In this document: piece by piece, positions 1 through 7,141 of the stretch | How positions within the stretch are numbered: position 1 is the first letter of the stretch | Layout of the letters: every line of letters starts with the position of its first letter | From: Chlamydiota bacterium | Lineage (GTDB): Bacteria > Chlamydiota > Chlamydiia > Chlamydiales > VGMA01 | Direction: 5' to 3' | DNA length: 34,495 bases | Assembly: GCA_016866575.1 (NCBI GenBank) | Contig: VGMA01000004.1 | Coordinates: 1 to 34,495 of the forward strand | The notes under the pieces: model-generated | What the model was told of the DNA's origin: nothing | The model's input: the letters and a program-made list of their open reading frames with translations, nothing else | Databases searched by the model: none | Made by a program: the position numbers and the translations under genes

Positions 1-1
1 A

Positions 2-262
2 AATCATCCAACAAGTTTTGTAGGCCTTGCAAAAGAGCTTACTGATTTTGATGTGATTATCCAAGGTAAAAGCTCTGAAGGCTGGATAAATATACGTAAA
101 CATATCGACTTGCGTAAAGCCCAAGAAACTAAATCTAAACTTGAAGCTCAATTGAATTTGCAAAAAGCCTATAAGCACTTTGGCAAATTCATTGATTCAG
201 AAAATATCCTTGAGCTCGATATAGCGCATCAAATTGTCGATAAAATTTCATTTAGACCCTGA
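2..262 (+). CDS. C-terminal end of an unrecognised protein (partial)
   Basis: The frame is open from the left window edge and ends with TGA at 260-262, giving about 86 residues. The start lies outside the window; a GTG at 53 is in frame but the reading frame is coherent upstream of it, so it need not be the start. The visible part is mostly hydrophilic and looks helical, with many Lys and Glu after residue 30, and has no membrane segment or recognisable catalytic motif. The first 20 residues faintly recall an HPr-type fold, but no HPr active-site pattern is convincing. It runs in the same direction as rsmD, whose start is 37 bases downstream, so the two may be co-transcribed. Function unknown. 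Confidence 0.6.
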   Translation, partial: NHPTSFVGLAKELTDFDVIIQGKSSEGWINIRKHIDLRKAQETKSKLEAQLNLQKAYKHFGKFIDSENILELDIAHQIVDKISFRP

Positions 263-298
263 TTTACATCATCTACAAGATTGTAGTATGCTCATTGC

Positions 299-868
299 AT
301 GATGCGAATTACCTCTGGAATTTTTAAAGGAAGAAAACTCATTTCCCCCAAAGGAAATCTCACTCGGCCAACTTCCGAAAAACTGCGCTCCATGATCTTC
401 AATATCTGCCAAAATAAGATCATAGACGCCCATTTTTTTGATCTTTTTGCAGGTAGCGGCGCCATGGGCCTTGAAGCTTTGAGTAGAGGAGCAAAAAGAG
501 CAACATTTGTCGATCAAAGCCGTTTTGCTATCGAAGCCATTTCAAAAAATATTGAGCTACTAGAAGTAAAAAATTGCACATCTATCATTTCTCTAGATGC
601 CAAAAAAGCGCTTAGCAGCTACCAAGGAGATCAAATAGACATTTTGTACATCGATCCTCCATATAGCGAAGCAAACCAGCTTTTACCCCCTATTATGAGC
701 TTTTTAGATGCAAATACACACCTCTTTCATGGCGATGCCTGGATTTTTATAGAAGAAGATATGCACGCTAAAACAGCTCTGCCCCCTATGAACCATATCG
801 AGCTCTTCAAGGAAAAGAAAGTGGGAACAACGCATCTTATGCAATTTATCGTACATCTAAACAATTGA
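299..868 (+). CDS. rsmD: 16S rRNA (guanine(966)-N2)-methyltransferase RsmD
   Basis: This enzyme uses S-adenosylmethionine to methylate N2 of G966 in 16S rRNA during 30S subunit assembly, in the cytoplasm. The 189-residue length is normal for the family. The N-terminus has the family-typical RITSG and RPTSEKLR segments (residues 3-30). The SAM-binding motif I lies in FFDLFAGSGAMGLEAL (about 46-61), and the catalytic DPPY motif of N2-guanine and N6-adenine methylases is at 119-122. Two ATG codons in tandem (299 and 302) can serve as start; no strong Shine-Dalgarno sequence is visible. It follows the partial gene at the left edge and ends before a converging operon. Confidence 0.93.
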   Translation: MMRITSGIFKGRKLISPKGNLTRPTSEKLRSMIFNICQNKIIDAHFFDLFAGSGAMGLEALSRGAKRATFVDQSRFAIEAISKNIELLEVKNCTSIISLDAKKALSSYQGDQIDILYIDPPYSEANQLLPPIMSFLDANTHLFHGDAWIFIEEDMHAKTALPPMNHIELFKEKKVGTTHLMQFIVHLNN

Positions 869-911
869 TCTCTCTATTAACTGAAAATAGCATAAGCCCT
901 TTACAAATAAC

Positions 912-943
912 CTCATGCCTTAAATTGGATTTGGCATAATGAG
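912..943 (+). terminator. Possible stem-loop downstream of rsmD
   Basis: CTCATGCC at 912-919 can pair with GGCAT...GAG at 933-943, with a three-base bulge (AAT) on the right arm and a 13-base loop. The following bases (CTTTTA) form only a weak T-tract. It may be a first, leaky termination site for rsmD ahead of the stronger hairpin at 994-1052. Confidence 0.3.
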
Positions 944-993
944 CTTTTAACGCATTTTCATCTTATTTGATAGCTAGAGAGCATCAAAAAAAT

Positions 994-1052
994 AAGAGCT
1001 TAACTAAAAACTTCACCTTTTTGGGATCCGTAGTTTAGCTAAGCTCTTTTTT
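994..1052. terminator. Bidirectional rho-independent terminator between rsmD and the T2S operon
   Basis: The arms AAGAGCTTAACTAAA (994-1008) and TTTAGCTAAGCTCTT (1034-1048) pair over 15 bases with one mismatch. The right arm runs into six T on the plus strand (1047-1052). The left arm is preceded by a run of A (986-992), which gives a T-tract on the minus strand. It therefore fits termination of both rsmD and the converging type II secretion operon. Confidence 0.85.
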
Positions 1053-1068
1053 GAATTTTAAAGATATT

Positions 1069-3579
1069 CTACTCAGAAAACGTCTGTTTAGCTCCTACAA
1101 GCTGATCGTTTTCAAATCGTTGTAAAACGCGAGGCTTACCTGAATCAAAGTATTTGTTGAATATTCCATGACGCGTGCCTTGTTTATATTCCCCTTCAAA
1201 TACCAAAACTCCTTGCTCATTCCAACTCTTAGTCACTCCATCGAGCTTTCCCTCTTTGTAGCAAGCGATGTTAGAAAGAGCGCCATTTTGGAAAAACGTC
1301 TTTTCTTCCCCTTCTTGCTGATCTTTGATGAAGCGAATGCTTTTATAGATCTTACCGTTGGGGTAGTAATGGATCACATCGCCATGTTTTTGATCGTTTT
1401 CAAAACTAACTGTGGTGACAACTAGCCCTTTTTGGTCAAATATTTGCGCGATTCCATCTTTTTTGCCGTTTTTGTAGCAAATCATGCTGATTTTACTACC
1501 AGATTCTGTGTATTCCGACAGCTCCCCTTCGATTTTTCCGTTAACATATTCTGCTTGGATTGCCTTTACTTTGCCGAAACGGGGATTTTCCGGATAAAAA
1601 ACGGAATAAGGTCCATGTTTTTTATTTTTTTCATAAAAGCAAACGATTTCTCTTCCTTCAGGATCTAGCTCAAAAAAGCGCCCTTCGAGCTTTCCGTTTT
1701 CGTAGCTTGCTTCTTCAAAAAGCCTTCCCTTATCATCCCATCTTGCTTTGATACCGTGCAGCTGACCCATTTTATAATTGATCAAAGTTTGCACTGTACC
1801 GTTTACAAAAAAGGTTTTTTGCTCTCCATGGAGCTTGCCTTCACTATTGTAGCATGTGATTTTTGATAACTGCTCACGATCTTTTTCAAAAATGAGATGG
1901 GAGGGATAATAATCTTTTTGCTCACCTACTAAAACGCCACCTTTGTAAAAACGGGTAAAAGCGATCTTGCCATCTTCAAACCAGCCTTGGGTTAATCCCT
2001 CTGCCAAGTCGTTTTGATAAAAACCTTTCACTCGCAATTTCCCATTTGGCCAGTACTCAAGAAAGCTTCCATGTTTTTTTCCATTTTTGAATTCTACAAT
2101 TTCAAGAGGTTGGTCGTTTGTGAGATTTTTGACATATTTGCCATCTACTTGTCCAAAAAGATAGTTCGCATCGAATAGCATTTGCCCTTCTTCGTCAAAA
2201 ACTTGGAAATTGCCATGCTTTTCTCCAGCAAGATATGCACCTTTATGGATCAAAACACCCTCTTTGCTCCATTCCTCATAGCTGCCATCGAGCTTTCCGT
2301 CACTGAAAGCTGTTTGCAATTTGAGCTTTCCATTTTCATGCCACTCAATCAATTGACCTTGAGGTTTGCCTGAAATAAAAAAGGCTTTTTTGGCGTATCT
2401 ACCATCTTCATGCCATTGTTCGAATTTGCCGTCGTATTCACCATTTTTACAAAAAAAGTGCCCTTTTTTCTTGCCGTTTTCATGGTATTCAATCTGCTCT
2501 TGGCTCCATTTGCCGTTGCTGTATACGTACTGTTTAGCAATTTTCCCAGATGGGTACCACTCTTGGTATTCACCATGGAGCTCTTTGTTTTGAACATAAT
2601 ATTGAGCAATCTTTTGCCCATTTTCATTGAACTCTACAATTGGCTCTTTAAGTTTTCCTTTTTTGTCATAAATAGCTACATAAGCTAATTTCCCATTTGC
2701 ATGTTTTTTCCAATGCTTGCCAACTGGCATCCCTTTATCAAATGCACCTTCGGCAATCAAAACACCCTCTGAAGAAAAAGCTCTGTTTGTCCCATGAAAC
2801 TGACCATCTTTGTATTCAATGTGCTCTTTTTCTTTGCCGTTAGGATAGTAACTGCAATGCAAACCAATAGGTTTGCCATTTTTATGTTCTTGCACTTCGA
2901 TCACTGTTCTTAATTCATCATATTTTGTGACCGATGGCTGTTGATCTTTGCTTGAAAGCTCCCCTTTTTCATAAAAAGCGCGGCATTTAATAGCCCCACT
3001 TTCGTAAAACTCTTGATATTCACCTTCTAATAGGTTGGCTTTATGGAAAATCACTTTATACAGCTTGCCGCTAGGGTAAAAAACGCGAACTTCCCCTTCT
3101 AAAAGGCCATCTACATAATTTCTCTCTTCAGCTACAGCGCCTGTTTCATAAAATGAGCTGTAAGGGCCAGATCGCTTCCCTTTTTTAAAGGTGATCGACT
3201 CTTTGATTTGTCCTGTAGGATAGTAGTATTCTTTTACTCCATCTTCTTGGCCCATAGAATAAAATGCTGTCGATTCCACTTGTCCTGATTCTGAAAATAC
3301 GATCGATACGCCGTGAGGAGCTATTTTCCCATCAATATAGGTTAAATCAGTCTCTTCCTTGAATCTACCTGTTGGATAGAGAAGGATTTTTTTTACCGGT
3401 TTTTCTTTACCATCTTCTTCTTCAAAAAATAGCACTTCTGCTGGATTTGCTTCTCCATCGTAGCTTCGAACAACTTCAGAACGCCACTCTGGAATTCTTA
3501 CTTTCAATTCACTTGCAGCCTCTTTGATTCCTGCATTCAGCAAAAACGGCAATCCTAAAAATAAAGAAATTTTTTTCAT
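1069..3579 (-). CDS. Secreted 30-repeat MORN (YwqK-like) protein, last gene of the T2S operon
   Basis: The 836-residue product starts with a short basic, hydrophobic N-terminus (MKKISLFLGLPFLLNAG) that looks like a signal peptide. From about residue 70 to the end I count 30 consecutive units of about 24 residues, each with the pattern aromatic-x-x-G-x, a short strand, then Y/F-x-x-G-x-x-x-G. This is the MORN_2 pattern, often labelled YwqK-family antitoxin. Two units carry insertions (after units 6 and 20). Related repeats form extended beta-hairpin solenoids, and MORN proteins are known for binding membranes or partner proteins. The start lies four bases after the stop of the second pseudopilin, so it is the final gene of the type II secretion operon. 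I infer a substrate or accessory factor of that system; the antitoxin label is not supported, as no toxin lies nearby. Confidence 0.8.
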   Translation of the reverse strand: MKKISLFLGLPFLLNAGIKEAASELKVRIPEWRSEVVRSYDGEANPAEVLFFEEEDGKEKPVKKILLYPTGRFKEETDLTYIDGKIAPHGVSIVFSESGQVESTAFYSMGQEDGVKEYYYPTGQIKESITFKKGKRSGPYSSFYETGAVAEERNYVDGLLEGEVRVFYPSGKLYKVIFHKANLLEGEYQEFYESGAIKCRAFYEKGELSSKDQQPSVTKYDELRTVIEVQEHKNGKPIGLHCSYYPNGKEKEHIEYKDGQFHGTNRAFSSEGVLIAEGAFDKGMPVGKHWKKHANGKLAYVAIYDKKGKLKEPIVEFNENGQKIAQYYVQNKELHGEYQEWYPSGKIAKQYVYSNGKWSQEQIEYHENGKKKGHFFCKNGEYDGKFEQWHEDGRYAKKAFFISGKPQGQLIEWHENGKLKLQTAFSDGKLDGSYEEWSKEGVLIHKGAYLAGEKHGNFQVFDEEGQMLFDANYLFGQVDGKYVKNLTNDQPLEIVEFKNGKKHGSFLEYWPNGKLRVKGFYQNDLAEGLTQGWFEDGKIAFTRFYKGGVLVGEQKDYYPSHLIFEKDREQLSKITCYNSEGKLHGEQKTFFVNGTVQTLINYKMGQLHGIKARWDDKGRLFEEASYENGKLEGRFFELDPEGREIVCFYEKNKKHGPYSVFYPENPRFGKVKAIQAEYVNGKIEGELSEYTESGSKISMICYKNGKKDGIAQIFDQKGLVVTTVSFENDQKHGDVIHYYPNGKIYKSIRFIKDQQEGEEKTFFQNGALSNIACYKEGKLDGVTKSWNEQGVLVFEGEYKQGTRHGIFNKYFDSGKPRVLQRFENDQLVGAKQTFSE

Positions 3580-3583
3580 ATAC

Positions 3584-4048
3584 TCACGAACTTATCTTCT
3601 CTTGAATCTTTATGTATACTGGCTCTTGCCCTATCTGTGCAACAGCTATTTCGAGCTGATCTATCGCTGCTCGATTTTTGCTAGAGAAGGTCAGTACTTT
3701 TTGACCTTCGATCTTTTCTTTATCGATGAAAAGCTCTTGAATTTTTTCATAACTTCGCTTTTGACGCAAAATCGGGTCGATAGAAAGATCTGTGTCATCA
3801 AATAGGTAAACTCCTCTTAACACCCCTTTATCCCAATAGAGGGCAAAGTGGATATCTGCACTTGATGTAAGGGAAAGAGAAGAGGCGAAACAGAGCTCTT
3901 CTTGGAGTTTTTTAACACACTGCTTATAAGAAAAATCCCCGAGCGCTTTCAAACCTTGAAAGCAAGTCAGGGACGCTAATATCGTCAATATCGCAACCGA
4001 TATCAAAATTTCTATTAAGGTAAAAGGGCGTCTTCTGAAACCATCCAC
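3584..4048 (-). CDS. Type II secretion minor pseudopilin (GspH/GspI-like)
   Basis: The N-terminus reads RRRPFTLIEILISVAILT: a short basic leader, the FTLIE type-IV-pilin motif with Glu at +5, and a hydrophobic helix of about 20 residues. This is the class III signal recognised by prepilin peptidase. The remaining 120 residues form a small soluble head with no recognised motif; the 154-residue length suits GspH. The residue before the expected cleavage site is Pro, where Gly is nearly invariant in the family. The start chosen is GTG at 4048, which overlaps gspG by 34 bases and leaves a typical short leader. In the assembled system it would sit near the tip of the periplasmic pseudopilus. Calling it GspH rather than GspI or GspJ is a guess. 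Confidence 0.75.
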   Translation of the reverse strand: MDGFRRRPFTLIEILISVAILTILASLTCFQGLKALGDFSYKQCVKKLQEELCFASSLSLTSSADIHFALYWDKGVLRGVYLFDDTDLSIDPILRQKRSYEKIQELFIDKEKIEGQKVLTFSSKNRAAIDQLEIAVAQIGQEPVYIKIQEKISS

Positions 4049-4446
4049 GGGTATTTTTCCTTGATATCTTCAATATCTTTGCCCTTATTTTCTCTATGCT
4101 TAATGTAGGCCATAGAGATGACGGCAATATCGTCATAACCTTTTTTTACAATCAGATACTCCCCTCCCCATCCATCTTGTAAAAGGCTTTTTGGATTTTT
4201 GGCAAACCCTGAGCTTTCCAAATACTTAAGGGGATTTGCTAAAATATCTTCCAGCTTTCCACCTTTAGCCATTTCAAGGGTCAAAATTTCATACACTTGT
4301 TTTGAACCTTGCTCGCTTTTAAAGGCTTTACCCTCTTCTAAGCTACCTTTCATACTATAGCCAATGACACTGCCAATAATTCCGATGATGAAAATGACAA
4401 TCATGATCTCAAGAAGTGTCATCGGACGCAATTTTCTAGTTTTCAT
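4015..4446 (-). CDS. gspG: Type II secretion major pseudopilin GspG
   Basis: GspG polymerises into the periplasmic pseudopilus that pushes substrates through the secretin. The 143-residue length is typical. The leader MKTRKLRP is followed by MTLLEIMIVIFIIGIIGSVI, with Glu at +5 and a hydrophobic helix. The globular part has the family's extra features: a segment resembling the (N)PxxL/LxxL stretch (about 60-75) and the DGWGGEYLIV motif (about 92-101), close to the DPWG-x-x-Y motif of GspG. Pro precedes the expected cleavage site instead of Gly, and the mature protein would begin with Met rather than Phe. The ATG at 4446 has a good Shine-Dalgarno GGGAG five bases upstream. It sits 20 bases after gspF and overlaps the next pseudopilin gene. 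Confidence 0.88.
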   Translation of the reverse strand: MKTRKLRPMTLLEIMIVIFIIGIIGSVIGYSMKGSLEEGKAFKSEQGSKQVYEILTLEMAKGGKLEDILANPLKYLESSGFAKNPKSLLQDGWGGEYLIVKKGYDDIAVISMAYIKHRENKGKDIEDIKEKYPWMVSEDALLP

Positions 4447-4466
4447 AGCATCTCCCTAAACATATG

Positions 4467-5648
4467 TTACAAGAAAGAACTTACATCGGTTAAAGGTAAT
4501 AAAACTGAAAGCAGCACTACACCTACAATTAAACCGAGTAGCAATAACATAATAGGTTGTAACAAGCTTGTGAATTGTTGCAAGGACTTTTCGAGATCTT
4601 CTTCATAAATCTCTGCTATGTGAAGGAGCATGTCATCTATTTTTCCAACCTCTTCAGCAGTAGCTATCATCTTTACAACCATAGGGGCAAACCACTTTGA
4701 TTGCCCAAGCTCCATAGAGAGCTTCTTTCCTTCCATAATCTTTTTTTCAGCTCTTTCAACCACTTCGCTAAAGGTAGGATGATCCATGACCTTTGCGGAT
4801 AAGCGTAAAGCTGTAGGAAGCGCTACTGAATTTTTTAATAAAATACCTAAAGTGCGACTAAAGCGGATCATCACCGCTTGTGAAACCATTTTTTTGACTA
4901 AAGGGATGTAAAGCAGCCCCTTCTTACATGCCTCTTTCCCTTTTCTACTTCTAAAAAAAAGAAACAAGAAAAGGGCTTGCACTGCAAAAATCAATCCTAT
5001 CCAATTGCCATAAACAGACAAAAACCGACTGATCGAGAGCACACATTCTGTTAATGGATGGAGCCTTCTGCCTTCTAAAAGCTCTTGCATCGAAGGTATG
5101 ATAAAAACAAATAAAGCAACCACAACCACCAAACAAAAACTACACAAAAAAGCAGGATACGTAAGTGCTCCTACCATCTGCTTTTTCAGTTTTTCTCCTC
5201 TAGCAATCACCTTCGTTAGCTGCATAAAGACATCAGCTAATGATCCGCTTTCTTCTGCGGCTCTTACCATCGAGATATAGATCGAATCAAATGTCTTTGG
5301 GTAATGAGCAAGTACATCAGAAAGCTTCTTACCTTGTTTGACTTGATCGCATAGATCAAGAAAAAGGGGGTGCTCTTTGCTGTGTAAAGATTTTTCTTCA
5401 GCAATCACCAAACTTTCATAAAGGGGCATACCAGAAGAAAGAAGATTCGCTATGTCTCTTGTAAAATCGAGAAGTGATGCCTTTGAAAGATTGGATATGG
5501 CGCCTTTGATTTTTTGTTTTTCTAGACTTGTAACAATGATTTTTTGTTTTTTTAACCGCTCTTTTGCCATCTCTAGGCAATCGGCGTTGATCATCCCTTT
5601 ATGTTTTTTTCCTTCTAAACTCAAGGCTTCATATCGATATAAAGGCAT
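4467..5648 (-). CDS. gspF: Type II secretion inner-membrane platform protein GspF
   Basis: GspF is the polytopic inner-membrane platform that links the cytoplasmic ATPase to pseudopilus assembly. The 393-residue length is normal. The product begins with the family start MPLYRYEALSLEGK and carries two homologous cytoplasmic domains (about 55-175 and 255-375), each followed by a hydrophobic helix. Membrane segments lie near residues 160-188, 210-232 and 363-385. The family motifs PLYESL, ESGSL and EEVGKID are visible. The ATG overlaps the gspE stop by one base (TAATG), so translation is probably coupled. Confidence 0.93.
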   Translation of the reverse strand: MPLYRYEALSLEGKKHKGMINADCLEMAKERLKKQKIIVTSLEKQKIKGAISNLSKASLLDFTRDIANLLSSGMPLYESLVIAEEKSLHSKEHPLFLDLCDQVKQGKKLSDVLAHYPKTFDSIYISMVRAAEESGSLADVFMQLTKVIARGEKLKKQMVGALTYPAFLCSFCLVVVVALFVFIIPSMQELLEGRRLHPLTECVLSISRFLSVYGNWIGLIFAVQALFLFLFFRSRKGKEACKKGLLYIPLVKKMVSQAVMIRFSRTLGILLKNSVALPTALRLSAKVMDHPTFSEVVERAEKKIMEGKKLSMELGQSKWFAPMVVKMIATAEEVGKIDDMLLHIAEIYEEDLEKSLQQFTSLLQPIMLLLLGLIVGVVLLSVLLPLTDVSSFL

Positions 5649-7141
5649 TATCTAGAAACCCTCAAAACTTCTTTCATAGTCGTTATCCCTTTTTGCACAA
5701 GTTCATTACCACTTGCAAAAAGATTTTTCATCCCCTCATCTGCAGCAACTTTATGTAAATCGACGGAGTTTGCAGACTTAATAAGCTGTCTTTTGATCGA
5801 ATCGGACATTTTCATAAGCTCATAAATGCCGTGTCTTCCCTTAAAGCCAGAAGAAAAACATTCGCTACACCCCTCAGCTTGACAGTTTGTGCAAATTTTT
5901 CTTACTAGACGCTGCGCTAGTACACCGATCACTGAAGAAGAGAGAAGATAAGGCTCAACTCCCATATCTACTAAACGGGTAAGAGCAGATGGGGCATCAT
6001 TGGTATGCAGTGTACTTAAGACTAAATGCCCTGTTAAAGAGGCCTGAATAGCAATCTCTGCCGTCTCTTTATCGCGGATCTCTCCGATCATGATCACATC
6101 GGGGTCTTGGCGCAAAATATGTCTTAATCCTGTCGCAAATGTGAGCTGAATTTTTGGATTTACCCCGATCTGAGCCATCTTTTGGAGTTTGTATTCTACC
6201 GGATCTTCAATGGTCATGATGTTGGTCTCTTCTGCTTTTAATTCAGAAAGAGCGCTATAGAGTGTTGTGGTTTTACCACTTCCTGTAGGACCTGTGACTA
6301 ATATAATCCCTTGTGTAAAACTTAACATCTCACGAAGATCTTTTAAAATTGTCTTACCCATGCCTAGTTGATCTAGACCCAAAATCACTTGATTGCGATC
6401 CAAAATACGTAAAACAATTCTTTCGCCATACACAACAGGAACTGTACTAACACGAAAATCGATCTCTCGGCCACCCATCTTGAGTTTGATTCTTCCATCT
6501 TGCGGCAAGCGATGCTCAGCGATGTCGAGCTTAGCAATCACCTTGATTCTTGTGACTAGTTCATTTTGGATTTCTCTTGGAGGATTGTGCCGCATCTGCA
6601 AGACTCCATCGATTCGGTAGCGAACAATCACCCCAGATTCAATCGGCTCAAAATGGATATCAGAAGCGCCTTGTTGTAAAGCTTCAGCAAGAATCATATT
6701 CACTAAGCGAATCACACGTGAATCACTTCTTTGATCTAAAAGATCATATTCGTGATCCGTATCGATTTCTAATAGCTCTTCTTGTTCTGCTAAATCCTCT
6801 TTTGCCTCTAAATTTGTTTGCTGATAGCAATACTCTATAGCACTATCGATTGAGCGCTTTGAAGAAAGAACTTCTTTGATCCGATAGCCTGTGATAGATG
6901 CCGCTTCTTCAAGAGATGCAAGATCTAGAGGATCACAAATTGCAACTAAAAGTTCTTCATCTTCTTTAGCAAGAGCTATGATACGCTTTTGTTTGACAAA
7001 TGCGTAGGGAAGCAATTTTTCTTTTTGCTTGATTAAAGGGTAAATCAAAAGATCCCAAGAGATTTTGAGCCCATATCGATTTGCTAAATCTAGAACTTCT
7101 TTTTGATCAGAAGTACGTGTCTCGACCATAGAATAACTCAA
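5648..7141 (-). CDS. gspE: Type II secretion ATPase GspE
   Basis: This hexameric cytoplasmic ATPase powers pseudopilus assembly. The 497-residue product has an N1E-like region (about 15-110), then the nucleotide-binding core with Walker A GPTGSGKT (284-291), the Asp box around TIEDPVEY (310-317), the Walker B-type DPDVIMIGEIRD (346-357) and the His box STLHTND (376-382). A four-cysteine zinc element is present (C417, C420, C425, C428), but only four residues separate the two CxxC pairs. Canonical GspE proteins have a loop of roughly 30 residues there, so the metal-binding knuckle is much reduced. The gene overlaps gspD by 35 bases and gspF by one base. No second T2S or type IV pilus ATPase is seen in this window. 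Confidence 0.94.
   Translation of the reverse strand: MSYSMVETRTSDQKEVLDLANRYGLKISWDLLIYPLIKQKEKLLPYAFVKQKRIIALAKEDEELLVAICDPLDLASLEEAASITGYRIKEVLSSKRSIDSAIEYCYQQTNLEAKEDLAEQEELLEIDTDHEYDLLDQRSDSRVIRLVNMILAEALQQGASDIHFEPIESGVIVRYRIDGVLQMRHNPPREIQNELVTRIKVIAKLDIAEHRLPQDGRIKLKMGGREIDFRVSTVPVVYGERIVLRILDRNQVILGLDQLGMGKTILKDLREMLSFTQGIILVTGPTGSGKTTTLYSALSELKAEETNIMTIEDPVEYKLQKMAQIGVNPKIQLTFATGLRHILRQDPDVIMIGEIRDKETAEIAIQASLTGHLVLSTLHTNDAPSALTRLVDMGVEPYLLSSSVIGVLAQRLVRKICTNCQAEGCSECFSSGFKGRHGIYELMKMSDSIKRQLIKSANSVDLHKVAADEGMKNLFASGNELVQKGITTMKEVLRVSR

Noticed and set aside
2..262. HPr phosphocarrier-like protein at the left edge
   Set aside because: Only a faint resemblance in about 20 residues, with no convincing active-site His or regulatory Ser in place.
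1168..2688. Several plus-strand frames of 60-90 codons opposite the MORN gene
   Set aside because: They are shadows of a highly repetitive gene with strong codon bias and lack ribosome binding sites.
1069..3579. YwqK-type antitoxin of a toxin-antitoxin pair
   Set aside because: The repeat family is often given this name, but there is no toxin gene adjacent, the protein is likely exported, and it lies in a secretion operon.
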